Origin: Gandjariella thermophila
Lineage (GTDB): Bacteria > Actinomycetota > Actinomycetes > Mycobacteriales > Pseudonocardiaceae
Length of the DNA stretch: 64,000 nucleotides
Assembly (NCBI RefSeq): GCF_005405885.1
Contig: NZ_BJFL01000003.1
Coordinates: forward strand, 124,001 to 188,000
Reading direction: 5' to 3'
The first letter of the stretch is position 1. Each line of letters starts with the position of its first letter. Under the pieces are notes generated by a model. It had not been told where the DNA came from, ran no database searches, and was given only the letters and a program-made list of their open reading frames with translations. Positions 46,244 to 55,172 of this stretch are shown piece by piece. Made by a program: the position numbers and the translations under genes.

Positions 46244-49200
46244 CTACTCCGGTTGCACCCATGCCACCTGCATGAGCTGCTGGCCGTGCCGGCGGCTGAC
46301 CAGCGTGCCGCGGCCCGGCGGCAGCGGGGACGGCTTGACCGTGCCGAGCAGCGCGCCCTCATCCTTGCTGCCGCTGCCGACCAGGCCGGGTGCGGCGATC
46401 TCCTTGAGCTTGCCCAGCACCGGGTCGAACAGCGCCCGCGAGGCACCGCCGGTGCGCCGCACCGCGACCAGGTGCAGGCCCACGTCCTTGGCCTGGGCCA
46501 GGTACTCGGCCAGCGGCTGCAACGGGTTGTTGCCCTGCGGCGCGACCAGGTCGTAGTCGTCGACGAGGACGAACAACTCCGGCCCCTTCCACCAGGACCG
46601 GTTCTTCAACTGCTCCTGGGTGACGTCCGGACCGGGCAGCCGGCGCTGCATCGAGTCCCGCACGTCCTTGACCATGTCAACCAGCTGGTTGGACGAGACC
46701 ACGTAGCCGATGAGGTGGTCCGAGTCCACGAAGCCGAGCATGGTGCGCCGGTAGTCCACCAGCAGGATCAGCGCCTCCTGCGGGGTGTAGCGGGTCATGA
46801 TGCCCTGGGCGATGGCGCGCATCAGGTTCGTCTTGCCCGACTCGCCGTCCATGAACGCGAAGAAGTGCGAGTCCGCGTCGAAGTCCAGGTACACCGGGGC
46901 GAGGTCGTCCTCGTTGACCCCGATGGGCACCAGCCGGGGGCGCGGCTGCTGCTCCGGCGCGGGCAGCTGCTCGTAGGGCAGCAGTTCCGGCAGCAGGCGC
47001 ACCGGCGGCGCGGAGCGACCCCGCCACGCGCCGTGCACCCTGGTCACCGCGTCCTGCACGCCCGGCCCCACGTCGGCCGGGTTGCCCGAGCCGTCGATGC
47101 GCGGCAGGCCGATGAGGCAGTGCAGCTTGTCCCTGGTCAGGCCGCGGCCGGGCCGGCCGGCCGGCACGTTCTGCGCCACCCGGCGGTCCACATCGGACTC
47201 CGTGGGGTCACCGAGGCGCAGCTCGAACCGGGTACCGAGCAGGTCCTTGAGCGCCGGCCGGATCTCCGCCCACCGGTTGGTGGCCACGATCACGTGCACG
47301 CCGTAGGAGAGCCCCTGCGCGGCGATGTTGGTGACCTGGGACTCCAGCAGTTCGAAGTCCTGCCGGAAGTTCATCCAGCCGTCCACGATGAGGAACACGT
47401 CGCCGAACGGGTCCTCGCGCAGCTCGCCGCGCCGCTTGCGGTTGCGGAACTCGACCATCGAGTCGATGCCGTACTCCTGGAACCGCTGCTCCCGCTCGGC
47501 GATCAGGGTGTTCATCTCGGCGATCATCCGGCGGGTCAGGTCCGGGTCGCGCCGCCCGGCGATGCCGCCCACGTGCGGCAGTCCACGCAACGAGGCGAGC
47601 GTGCCGCCGCCCAGGTCGATCGCGTAGAACTGCACCTCCTCCGGGGTGTGCGTCAACGCCATCGACATGATCAGCGTGCGCAGCAGCATCGACTTACCGG
47701 ACTGTGGCCCGCCGACCACCGCGCCGTGCCCGGCCGCGCCGGAGAAGTCCGCCCACAGCATGTCCCGCCGCTGCTCGAACGGCTTGTCCACGATGCCCAG
47801 CGGCACCTGGAGCTGCCCGTTCCCGAAGAAGCCCACCGGGGAAAGGCCACGGTCCTCGGTCGGGGTGAGCGGCGGCAGCAACTGGTCCAGCGACGGCGGC
47901 TCGTCCAGCGGCGGCAGCCACACCTGGTGCGCGGGCGGGCCCTGGCCGACCAGCCGGTTGACGATGACCTCGAGCATGCTGGGCTCGTTGCCCTCGCTCT
48001 TCTCCTCCCTGGCCACCGGCACCGGAGCGACCGGCTCCTTGGGGATCTCGATGTAGTCGGGCACGAACAGCCGGGGCCGCTTGTCGCTGGTGATCGGCGC
48101 CGAGGTGGACCCGGTCTGGATGCCGCGCGGCCGGTACGGGCCGGAGACGTACGACGCCTTGAACCGGATCAGCGGCTCACCCTGGATGCTCAGGTATCCG
48201 GAGCCGGGAATGGGCGGCAGTTCGAAGGCGTCCGGCGCGCCGATCGCGGCGCGGGACTCCGCGGCGGAGAACGTCTTCAGACCGATCCGGTAGGACAGGT
48301 AGGTGTCCAGGCCGCGCAGCTTGCCCTCCTCCAGCCGCTGCGAGGCGAGCAGCATGTGCATCTGCAGCGACCGGCCGACCCGGCCGATCTGCAGAAAGAT
48401 GTCGATGAAGTCGGGCTTGGCGGTGAGCATCTCGGAGAACTCGTCGATGCAGATGAACAGCGCCGGCAGCGGGTCGAGGTCGGCGCCGTTCTCCCGGGCC
48501 TTCTCGTAGTCCCAGACGTTCTTGAAGTTGCCCTTGGCCAGCACCTCCTGCCGGCGGGCCACCTCGCCGGCGATGGCGTCCTTCATCCGGTCGACCAGGG
48601 TCAGGTCGCCGGCCAGGTTGGTGATCACGGCCGCGACGTGCGGCGCCTTGTCCAGGCCGAGGAAGGTGGCGCCACCCTTGAAGTCGACCAGGATCATGTT
48701 CAGCGTGCTGGACGAGTGCGTGGCCAGCAGGCCGAGCACGAGCGTGCGCAGGAACTCGGACTTACCGGAACCGGTGGCCCCGATGCACAGCCCGTGCGGG
48801 CCCATGCCCTCGGCCGCGGCCTCCTTGATGTCCAGTTCGACCGGCTGCCCGTACTCGCCGACGCCGAACGGGATGCGGTAGCGGTCCCGGATCGGCCGCG
48901 GCCGCCACGCCGTGGGGATGTCGAAGGTCATCGGGTCGCCCTGGATACCGAGCAGCTCCAGGAAGTCCGGATTGGACAGCAGCGGCTCCTCGTCGCCCTG
49001 CACGTCCTGGCCGCCGATCCGGTACGGGGCGAGCCGGCGGGCGAGCGCCTCGGCCTCCACCGCGGACAGCGTGTCCGGCGCGCCGAACCACTCGACGTTG
49101 TTCGCGCTTCGGGCGCCCAGCCGGTCCGGCTCGACCACCAGGCGCAGCCCGCGGCGGGCGGTGAGCGCGCCCAGCGAGTCGGAGAGGTCCAGCAGCGTGA

Positions 49201-50221
49201 CGCCGACCAGCCCCTCCTCCAGGATGATCTGCTCCTCGCGGCTCACCTCGCCGTCGTCGATCACGATGATCACGTGCGGCTGGTCGGCGCTGGGCGGGGC
49301 GTTACGGGTGAACCGGGGCCGGTCCCGCAGTTGCTCGGCCAGGTACTGCTCGATCTGCGCGAGCGACCCGGTCATCAACCGCATCTGACCGATGCCGTCG
49401 ATCTCGGTGGGGTGCTGGGCATGCGGCAGCCACTTCACCCACTCCCACTCGGCCTTCGCCCGCCCCGTGGCCACCACGGCGACCAGCAGGTCGTCCGGGG
49501 TGTGGAAGGTGGCCATCTGGGCGATCATCGCCCTGGCCAGGCCCCGGGTCAGCTCCCGATCGCCCTGTAACCCGACGGCGGCGAAGCCGCGCAGCGAGAT
49601 GGCGATCGGCAGGTCCGGCACGATGGAGTGGGCCCGCACGAAGCGGCGCAGCGCGAGCGTGGCGATCGGCTCCAGCTCGTCCACCGGGCCGGTCTGCGGC
49701 GGCACCAGGCGGGTGGCCAGCCGCTGCGAGCCGCGCCCGACCCGGACGTGGCAGAAGTCCGCATCGGACTGCCGCCGCTCCCACATCCGCCGGCTGGCCG
49801 CCACCGACCACAGCGCCTGCGGATCGGGGTGGCTCCACTCCAGCGCGGCGCGCTGCTCGTCCGCCGCCTCCCTGGCGCGTTCCCGCATCTGGCCGAGGTA
49901 ACGCAGGTAGTCCTTGCGGTCCTCGTCCATCTCGGCCTTTTTCTGGCCGCCGCCGCGGCCACCTCCGCCGGCCATCATGCCCACGGTCGAGACCAGGAAC
50001 ATGCCGCCGAACAGCAGCGACTGCGGGTTGTTGCCGCCGCTGGTGAAGGTGAACGCCATCAGCCCGACCGAGGCCAGGATCATGGCCGCGGGCAACACCT
50101 TCATCAGCACGTTGCCCGGGATGACCCGGGGCACCTCGGGCGGCGGTTCGAGGTGAACCTCACCCCCGGGCGGCCGCGGGGCGGCAAGGCGTGCGGAACG
50201 CTTGAACTGCAGCGTGCTCAC
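46244..50221 (-). CDS. eccC: Type VII secretion ATPase EccC
   Basis: The motor of the ESX secretion membrane complex; recognises WXG100 substrates. It has 1325 residues: two membrane helices (about 38-58 and 68-86), then three FtsK/SpoIIIE ATPase domains with Walker A motifs GATGSGKSEF (about 480), GGPQSGKSML (about 837) and a shorter GESGKTN (about 1124). The first Walker B is ALFICIDEFSEML; the later ones are weaker (LIVDGWM, LVDDYD). Single-chain, unlike the split EccCa/EccCb of ESX-1. GTG 50221 is chosen for the family N-terminus (STLQFKRSARLAAPRPPGGE); no strong Shine-Dalgarno. Divergent from eccD. Confidence 0.96.
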   Translation of the reverse strand: MSTLQFKRSARLAAPRPPGGEVHLEPPPEVPRVIPGNVLMKVLPAAMILASVGLMAFTFTSGGNNPQSLLFGGMFLVSTVGMMAGGGGRGGGQKKAEMDEDRKDYLRYLGQMRERAREAADEQRAALEWSHPDPQALWSVAASRRMWERRQSDADFCHVRVGRGSQRLATRLVPPQTGPVDELEPIATLALRRFVRAHSIVPDLPIAISLRGFAAVGLQGDRELTRGLARAMIAQMATFHTPDDLLVAVVATGRAKAEWEWVKWLPHAQHPTEIDGIGQMRLMTGSLAQIEQYLAEQLRDRPRFTRNAPPSADQPHVIIVIDDGEVSREEQIILEEGLVGVTLLDLSDSLGALTARRGLRLVVEPDRLGARSANNVEWFGAPDTLSAVEAEALARRLAPYRIGGQDVQGDEEPLLSNPDFLELLGIQGDPMTFDIPTAWRPRPIRDRYRIPFGVGEYGQPVELDIKEAAAEGMGPHGLCIGATGSGKSEFLRTLVLGLLATHSSSTLNMILVDFKGGATFLGLDKAPHVAAVITNLAGDLTLVDRMKDAIAGEVARRQEVLAKGNFKNVWDYEKARENGADLDPLPALFICIDEFSEMLTAKPDFIDIFLQIGRVGRSLQMHMLLASQRLEEGKLRGLDTYLSYRIGLKTFSAAESRAAIGAPDAFELPPIPGSGYLSIQGEPLIRFKASYVSGPYRPRGIQTGSTSAPITSDKRPRLFVPDYIEIPKEPVAPVPVAREEKSEGNEPSMLEVIVNRLVGQGPPAHQVWLPPLDEPPSLDQLLPPLTPTEDRGLSPVGFFGNGQLQVPLGIVDKPFEQRRDMLWADFSGAAGHGAVVGGPQSGKSMLLRTLIMSMALTHTPEEVQFYAIDLGGGTLASLRGLPHVGGIAGRRDPDLTRRMIAEMNTLIAEREQRFQEYGIDSMVEFRNRKRRGELREDPFGDVFLIVDGWMNFRQDFELLESQVTNIAAQGLSYGVHVIVATNRWAEIRPALKDLLGTRFELRLGDPTESDVDRRVAQNVPAGRPGRGLTRDKLHCLIGLPRIDGSGNPADVGPGVQDAVTRVHGAWRGRSAPPVRLLPELLPYEQLPAPEQQPRPRLVPIGVNEDDLAPVYLDFDADSHFFAFMDGESGKTNLMRAIAQGIMTRYTPQEALILLVDYRRTMLGFVDSDHLIGYVVSSNQLVDMVKDVRDSMQRRLPGPDVTQEQLKNRSWWKGPELFVLVDDYDLVAPQGNNPLQPLAEYLAQAKDVGLHLVAVRRTGGASRALFDPVLGKLKEIAAPGLVGSGSKDEGALLGTVKPSPLPPGRGTLVSRRHGQQLMQVAWVQPE

Positions 50222-50510
50222 CGAACGGCAACCCTTCGACTCGTCTCGACTTCCTCTACCGGCTCGCGCCGGCACCACCCCGGAGGACGCCGCGACGCGG
50301 CCCGTCCGGCACCGGGCTCCGGGTGGGCGTGCGGACCCGGCGAAGAAGCCACGGAACCACTTCACCGGAACCGGCCGCCCGGCCGTACCCGGTGCAGCCA
50401 TACTAGGGGCGCCCGCCGACGCCGTGGTCCCATTCCGCGATGACGGGCCGGGCGGTACCGCTGATCGGACAGAAAAGACGGAAACGGACAAGGGATTCGA
50501 GGGGGCGCTG

Positions 50511-51908
50511 GTGGCGACCGGGACGACAGTGTTCAGCCGGGTGACGGTGGTGGCGCCCAACACGCGCATCGACGTCGCGCTGCCGGCCGACGTCGCCGTG
50601 GCCGACCTGCTACCGATGCTGCTGGAGATGGCCAGGGAGTCGGCACCGGACGGCGGCGTCCGGCACGGCGGCTGGTGCCTCGCCAAGCTCGGCGAGGGGC
50701 CGCTCGACCCGAGCCGCACGCTCGCCTCGCTCGGCGTCGTGGACGGTGAACTGCTGCAACTGCGCCGCCGGTCGGACAACCCGCCGCCGCCGCTGTACGA
50801 CGACGTGGTCGACGCGATCGCCGAGGCCCACCCGGACAGCTACCGGCCATGGACGGCGGAGACGGCCAGCGCCATCGGGCACATCGCCGCCGGCATGGCG
50901 CTGCTCGCCGCCGCGGTCGCGGTCCTGCTGGGCGGCCCGCTGATGGGCGGGAATCCGCTGATCGCCGCGGTCGCCGGCGGCGTGGGCGCGGTGCTGGCGG
51001 TGACCGTGGGCGCGGTGCTCACCCGGGTCTACGCGATTCCCACCACCGGCGTGCTGGTCGCCGCGGCCGGTGGCCTGCCGATGGCCTTCGTCTGCGGCCT
51101 CTACGTGGTCCCCGGTTCGCCCGGCCGGGCCAACCTGCTGCTGGCCAGCACCCTCGTGCTGATCGTCGCCGCCGCGTCGATCATGGTGATCGGCGCGGGC
51201 GTCGTCACCTTCGTGGCCGCCGCGACCGCGGCCGTGTTCGGCGCGCTGGCCTTCCTGGTCGCCACGCTGGTGGACACTCCCCCGGCGGCCGTCGCCGCGG
51301 GGGCCGCCGCGGCCGCTCTGGCCGGGCTGTCCGTGCTGCCCCGGATCACCATCCAGCTCGCCGGACTGCCGCTGCCGAACGTGCCGAGCAACGCCGAGGA
51401 CCTCAAGGAGGACGCCGGCTTCCCCGACTTCGAGGAGATCGAGCAGCGCTCCGGGCTGGCCCACCAGTACATGACCGGGCTGGTCGTCGGCTGTGGCGCG
51501 GTCGCCGCGATCGGGTCGGTGGTCGCCGCCACCTCGCCGAGCATCTTCGGGCCGATCCTCGCCGTGGTGGTGACCCTGGTGATGCTGCTGCGCTCGCGCA
51601 CCTACGCCAACGGCAGCCAGGCGGTCGCGCTGCTGGCCAGCGGCATGGTGTCCGGGGCCGGCGTGCTGGTGGGCTGGATGATCGAGGCGAACGCGCTCAC
51701 CCGGGTGCTGCTGGTGTTCGGCGCGCTGGTGCTGGCCGCGGCCGCCTCCCTGGTGCTCGGCGTTGTCGTGCCGCACCAGCGGTTCTCCCCGGTGCTGCGG
51801 CGCAGCGTGGACATCGCGGAGGCGGTGCTGATCGCGGCCGTGCTGCCGCTGGCGCTCGCGGTGATGGACCTCTACACCGCGGTACGGCACCTCAACCTCG
51901 GCTCCTGA
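50511..51908 (+). CDS. eccD: Type VII secretion membrane protein EccD
   Basis: A 465-residue channel component of the ESX membrane complex. The N-terminal 90 residues form a ubiquitin-like domain (FSRVTVVAPNTRIDVALPAD ... GVVDGELLQLRRR); about eleven membrane helices follow from base 50860 to the end. GTG 50511 is preceded by GAGGGGG at 5 bases. The 289 bp between eccC and eccD hold both promoters, but no clear -10/-35 set was found. Confidence 0.95.
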   Translation: MATGTTVFSRVTVVAPNTRIDVALPADVAVADLLPMLLEMARESAPDGGVRHGGWCLAKLGEGPLDPSRTLASLGVVDGELLQLRRRSDNPPPPLYDDVVDAIAEAHPDSYRPWTAETASAIGHIAAGMALLAAAVAVLLGGPLMGGNPLIAAVAGGVGAVLAVTVGAVLTRVYAIPTTGVLVAAAGGLPMAFVCGLYVVPGSPGRANLLLASTLVLIVAAASIMVIGAGVVTFVAAATAAVFGALAFLVATLVDTPPAAVAAGAAAAALAGLSVLPRITIQLAGLPLPNVPSNAEDLKEDAGFPDFEEIEQRSGLAHQYMTGLVVGCGAVAAIGSVVAATSPSIFGPILAVVVTLVMLLRSRTYANGSQAVALLASGMVSGAGVLVGWMIEANALTRVLLVFGALVLAAAASLVLGVVVPHQRFSPVLRRSVDIAEAVLIAAVLPLALAVMDLYTAVRHLNLGS

Positions 51909-51954
51909 AATCGCCGCACGCCCAGCATTCACCCGATCAAGGGACACTGCCACG

Positions 51955-53364
51955 ATGCGCACTGCCAGCACGGCCACCCGCCTCGCGGTGCTCGGCGCCG
52001 CGACCCTGCTCGGCCTGGTGACCGCGGCCCTGCCGAGCGCCGTCGCGGACGACAACTCCTACGCCACGCCGCCACCGGTGAACCCCGACCTGGTTCCGCC
52101 GAACGAACCGCCCGCGCCGGACGCCCCGTACCAGCAGAAGAACGCGTGCGTCAGCTCCACCGTGGGCAGCCAGCGGATCGAGGGCACGTCCTGGGGTCAG
52201 CAGGTCATGCGGCTGCCGGAGGCGTGGCGGTTCGCCACCGGCAAGGGCCAGACCGTCGCGGTGATCGACACCGGGGTCAACCCGCACCCGCGGCTCGCCG
52301 GCCGGCTCTCCGGCGGCGGGGACTACGTCGAGCCGGGCAAGAACGGCACGTTCGACTGCGACGGGCACGGCACCGAGGTGGCCGGGATCATCGCCGCGTC
52401 CAACGACCCGAACACCGGGTTCGAGGGCGTCGCGCCGGACGCCACGATCCTCTCCATCCGGCAGACCAGCTCCAACTACCAGACGCCGGACGCGGGCTAC
52501 CAGGGCGGCGAGCGGCCCGCCGGCACGGTGGACACGCTGGCCAGGGCGATCCGCGTGGCGGTGGACCGGGGCGCCACGGTGATCAACGCCTCGATCACCG
52601 CGTGCAACACCCCGGCCCAGCTCCGCGGCAACGCGTGGCGCGCGCTGCAGGCCGCGGTGTACTACGCGGTGCAGCACAACGTGGTGGTGGTGGCCGCGGC
52701 CGGCAACCGCAAGACCGACGCCACCCCCGGCTGCGAGCAGCAGAACGACAACCCGGACCCGAACAAGGTCAACGTGGTGGCCATGCCGCCGTGGTTCTCC
52801 GACGACGTGCTGTCGGTGGCCGCCGCGGACAAGGACGGCACGCCCGCGCCGTTCACCATCTGGGGCCCGTGGGTGAGCGTGGCCGCGCCCGGCACCAACA
52901 TCATCTCGCTCGACCCGGCCGGCAACGGCCTGGCCAACACCGAGATGTCCGGCAGCCAGCAGCAGCCGTTGCAGGGCACCAGCTTCGCGTCCCCGTACGT
53001 GGCCGGGGTGGCCGCCCTGGTCAGGCAGCGGTTCCCGAACCTGACCGCGCGCCAGGTGATGCACCGGATCGAGGCCACCGCGCAGCACCCGGACGGCGCG
53101 GGCGGGCGGAACAGGAAGCTCGGCTACGGCATGGTGGACCCGGTGGCCGCGCTCACCGCGGTGCTGCCCGAGGAGAACGGCGCCACGGCGCCGAAGGCGG
53201 CGCCGCTGCGCACCTCGCTGGACCGCTCCTCGGCCAACTGGACGCCGGTGCGGGTCGCGCTGATCGGCGCCGGCGCTGGCGTCGGCATCCTGCTGGTCAC
53301 CCTGTTCGTGGTGCACGCCTCCCGCCGGGTGCGGCGGCGCAGCGCCGGCTCCCGCCGGTACTGA
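51955..53364 (+). CDS. mycP: Mycosin, type VII secretion-associated subtilisin protease
   Basis: A 469-residue membrane-anchored serine protease that stabilises the ESX complex at its outer face. Signal peptide 1-31 (LAVLGAATLLGLVTAALPSA), N-terminal Pro-rich extension, subtilisin domain with D105 (VAVIDTGVN), H138 (DCDGHGTEVAG), oxyanion Asn in AAAGN, and S343 (GTSFASPYVAG), and a C-terminal membrane helix (VALIGAGAGVGILLVTLFVV) with a basic end. All catalytic residues are intact. It follows eccD by 46 bp. Its stop codon lies within a hairpin shared with eccB. Confidence 0.97.
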   Translation: MRTASTATRLAVLGAATLLGLVTAALPSAVADDNSYATPPPVNPDLVPPNEPPAPDAPYQQKNACVSSTVGSQRIEGTSWGQQVMRLPEAWRFATGKGQTVAVIDTGVNPHPRLAGRLSGGGDYVEPGKNGTFDCDGHGTEVAGIIAASNDPNTGFEGVAPDATILSIRQTSSNYQTPDAGYQGGERPAGTVDTLARAIRVAVDRGATVINASITACNTPAQLRGNAWRALQAAVYYAVQHNVVVVAAAGNRKTDATPGCEQQNDNPDPNKVNVVAMPPWFSDDVLSVAAADKDGTPAPFTIWGPWVSVAAPGTNIISLDPAGNGLANTEMSGSQQQPLQGTSFASPYVAGVAALVRQRFPNLTARQVMHRIEATAQHPDGAGGRNRKLGYGMVDPVAALTAVLPEENGATAPKAAPLRTSLDRSSANWTPVRVALIGAGAGVGILLVTLFVVHASRRVRRRSAGSRRY

Positions 53365-53391
53365 TCCCGCGCCGTCGTCCCGCCGGGATCA
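53362..53391. terminator. Hairpin carrying the stop codons of mycP and eccB
   Basis: TGATCCCG pairs with CGGGATCA (8 bp) around 14 bases. The left arm begins with the mycP TGA; the right arm ends with the complement of the eccB TGA. A bidirectional terminator is likely. Confidence 0.6.
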
Positions 53392-54993
53392 GCTGCCGCC
53401 GGCGGAGCGGGTCGAGGTCGGCGTCGGCCAGGTGCCCGCCCGGTTGTCCACCGGCACGGTGTCGAAGGTGCGCAGCGCGTCGTTGTGGTTCAGCGACGGG
53501 CCGGCCGGGAGCAGCCGGAGGATCGCGTCCGGGGCCGGGTCGAAGTTGCCGTTGTTGGTGTTCACCCCGAGCGCGGTGGCGGTGGCCACGTCCGGGATGC
53601 CGAACCGGACGCCGGTGTCCGCGACCAGGGTGAGCGGCCCGCTGGCGAAGTCCGCCTTGGAGCTAACGCTGCGCACCATCGCGGCGTGCCCCGGCGGCAG
53701 GTAGAACCACTTCACCAGCTCACCGCCGGCGCCCGGCTGGTTGAGCTGCACCGGCTGCATGCCCTGCGGCACCGGCACCTGCGAACCGAGCAGCACCTCG
53801 GTGTGCTCGTCGCCGTCCTTGAGGCTCCAGGACAGGCAGGACACCGGGGCGTCCGAGGCGGAAATCACATTCGGCCGCTCCGCGGGGAAGTCGCCGACCG
53901 GCAGCGGGTTCTGGGTGCGTGGCGCGGTGGCCTCCTGGCGGGCCGTGATGCTCGGGATGACCTGCTGGTTCGGCGCGTTCTCCGCCTGGAAAAGCTGCGC
54001 CACCGCAGGCGAGACCTGCTGCAGACCATCCTTGAGAACCAGGTAGTAGTGCGGATCCTCGCCGGCGACCTGGGCCTGCACCACGGTGCCGATCTTCGCG
54101 GCGATGCCGACGTCGTAACCCTTGGGCTGGGCGCCCTCGCCGTCCACGTTCGGCACGGCGAGCCTGCGCACCTCCGGGATGGCGTTGAGCTCCGCCGCGG
54201 TCATCCGCCGGGGCTTGGCATCGCGCAGGTTGAAGTTGGCGGCGACGGCGGTGTCGCTCAGGTCCACCCGGGCGCGCACCGCGCTGGCACCGATCTTCGA
54301 GCCCGGCGGGGTGGGGTAGACGAGATAGGTCTGGCCGTCCGGCGCGGCCGCGAGCACCGCGTCCCTCGGGCCGAGCGGGTGCAGCCCGTGCATGTCCGCG
54401 ACGCCACCGAGCACGGTGGTCTGCACGTTCGCCCGGCTGCCCGCGTCCGGCTGGGAGCCCTGCACGTCGAGCTGGTCGCAGACCGCCCAGTTCGGCGAGG
54501 TGCGCTGCTCCTGCTTCTCCGGCAGCAGCAGCGGCGCGCCCGGGATGCCGGCCAGCCGGCCGCGCGGGATGCCCTGCAGCGCCGAGTCGTCCACCACGGT
54601 GGGCGGGCCCCCCGCCGGCCCGCCCTCGGACGGAGCCGGCGCGTTCGACCCGGACGACGAGGACTCCTGCATCAGCATCAACCGGGCCGAGGCGAGATTG
54701 AGCACCGGCACGAGTTGCCGTGGATTGCTGGTCGCCACGTAGACCGCGCCGCTCTCCTTGCTGATCACGATGCCCTGGGACGGCGCGCTGGGGCTCGGCT
54801 TGAACAGCCCGAACACGACGAAGCCGACCAGCCCCAGGCAGGACACGATGACGCCGACGGTGATCGCCCGGGTGTGTGTGCGCATCGGGTCGTGCAACAT
54901 CACCGCGTCCTTGCGCACCAGCGCGGACTGCATCCTCCGGAGCACGAAGCGGTACGCCTGGACCTGTGACTTGGTGGTAGGTGTTGACGGCAT
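53389..54993 (-). CDS. eccB: Type VII secretion protein EccB
   Basis: A 534-residue component of the ESX core complex. It begins with the conserved MPSTPTTKSQVQAYRFVLRRM, then one membrane helix (about 43-65, VGVIVSCLGLVGFVVFGLF) and a large extracytoplasmic domain with repeats of the R1-R4 type (SALQGIPRGRLAGIPGAPLLLP, KGYDVGIAAKIGTVVQAQVAG, VRFGIPDVATATALG) and Cys pair (WAVCDQLDV ... VSCLSWSL). ATG 54993; no close Shine-Dalgarno. Divergent from eccE and convergent with mycP. Confidence 0.95.
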   Translation of the reverse strand: MPSTPTTKSQVQAYRFVLRRMQSALVRKDAVMLHDPMRTHTRAITVGVIVSCLGLVGFVVFGLFKPSPSAPSQGIVISKESGAVYVATSNPRQLVPVLNLASARLMLMQESSSSGSNAPAPSEGGPAGGPPTVVDDSALQGIPRGRLAGIPGAPLLLPEKQEQRTSPNWAVCDQLDVQGSQPDAGSRANVQTTVLGGVADMHGLHPLGPRDAVLAAAPDGQTYLVYPTPPGSKIGASAVRARVDLSDTAVAANFNLRDAKPRRMTAAELNAIPEVRRLAVPNVDGEGAQPKGYDVGIAAKIGTVVQAQVAGEDPHYYLVLKDGLQQVSPAVAQLFQAENAPNQQVIPSITARQEATAPRTQNPLPVGDFPAERPNVISASDAPVSCLSWSLKDGDEHTEVLLGSQVPVPQGMQPVQLNQPGAGGELVKWFYLPPGHAAMVRSVSSKADFASGPLTLVADTGVRFGIPDVATATALGVNTNNGNFDPAPDAILRLLPAGPSLNHNDALRTFDTVPVDNRAGTWPTPTSTRSAGGS

Positions 54994-55172
54994 TCTCGGC
55001 CTGTAGCCCCCTCGGTCGCGGTACGGTTCGGCAGGATAGCCGGACGCGGGGCGGTCCGGGTGCCACTCCGGTGGACCCGACCCCGATCTTCCCGGCCGGC
55101 GGTCCGAGAAGACAATCACCATGGATCCGGCCCGTGGGCGCCAGCCAGCACCGAGGGGGAGAGACCGAGCGG

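Noticed and set aside
44750-49570. A 4.8-kb open frame on the plus strand opposite eccC and the Hsp70 fusion
   Set aside because: It is antisense to two clear genes; its composition (His/Arg/Gly/Pro-rich, no motifs) is the usual shadow of a high-GC codon pattern.
54981-55172. Extra N-terminal 64 residues of eccE
   Set aside because: This stretch is Arg/Pro-rich without family similarity and overlaps the eccB upstream region; ATG 55173 begins a normal N-terminus.
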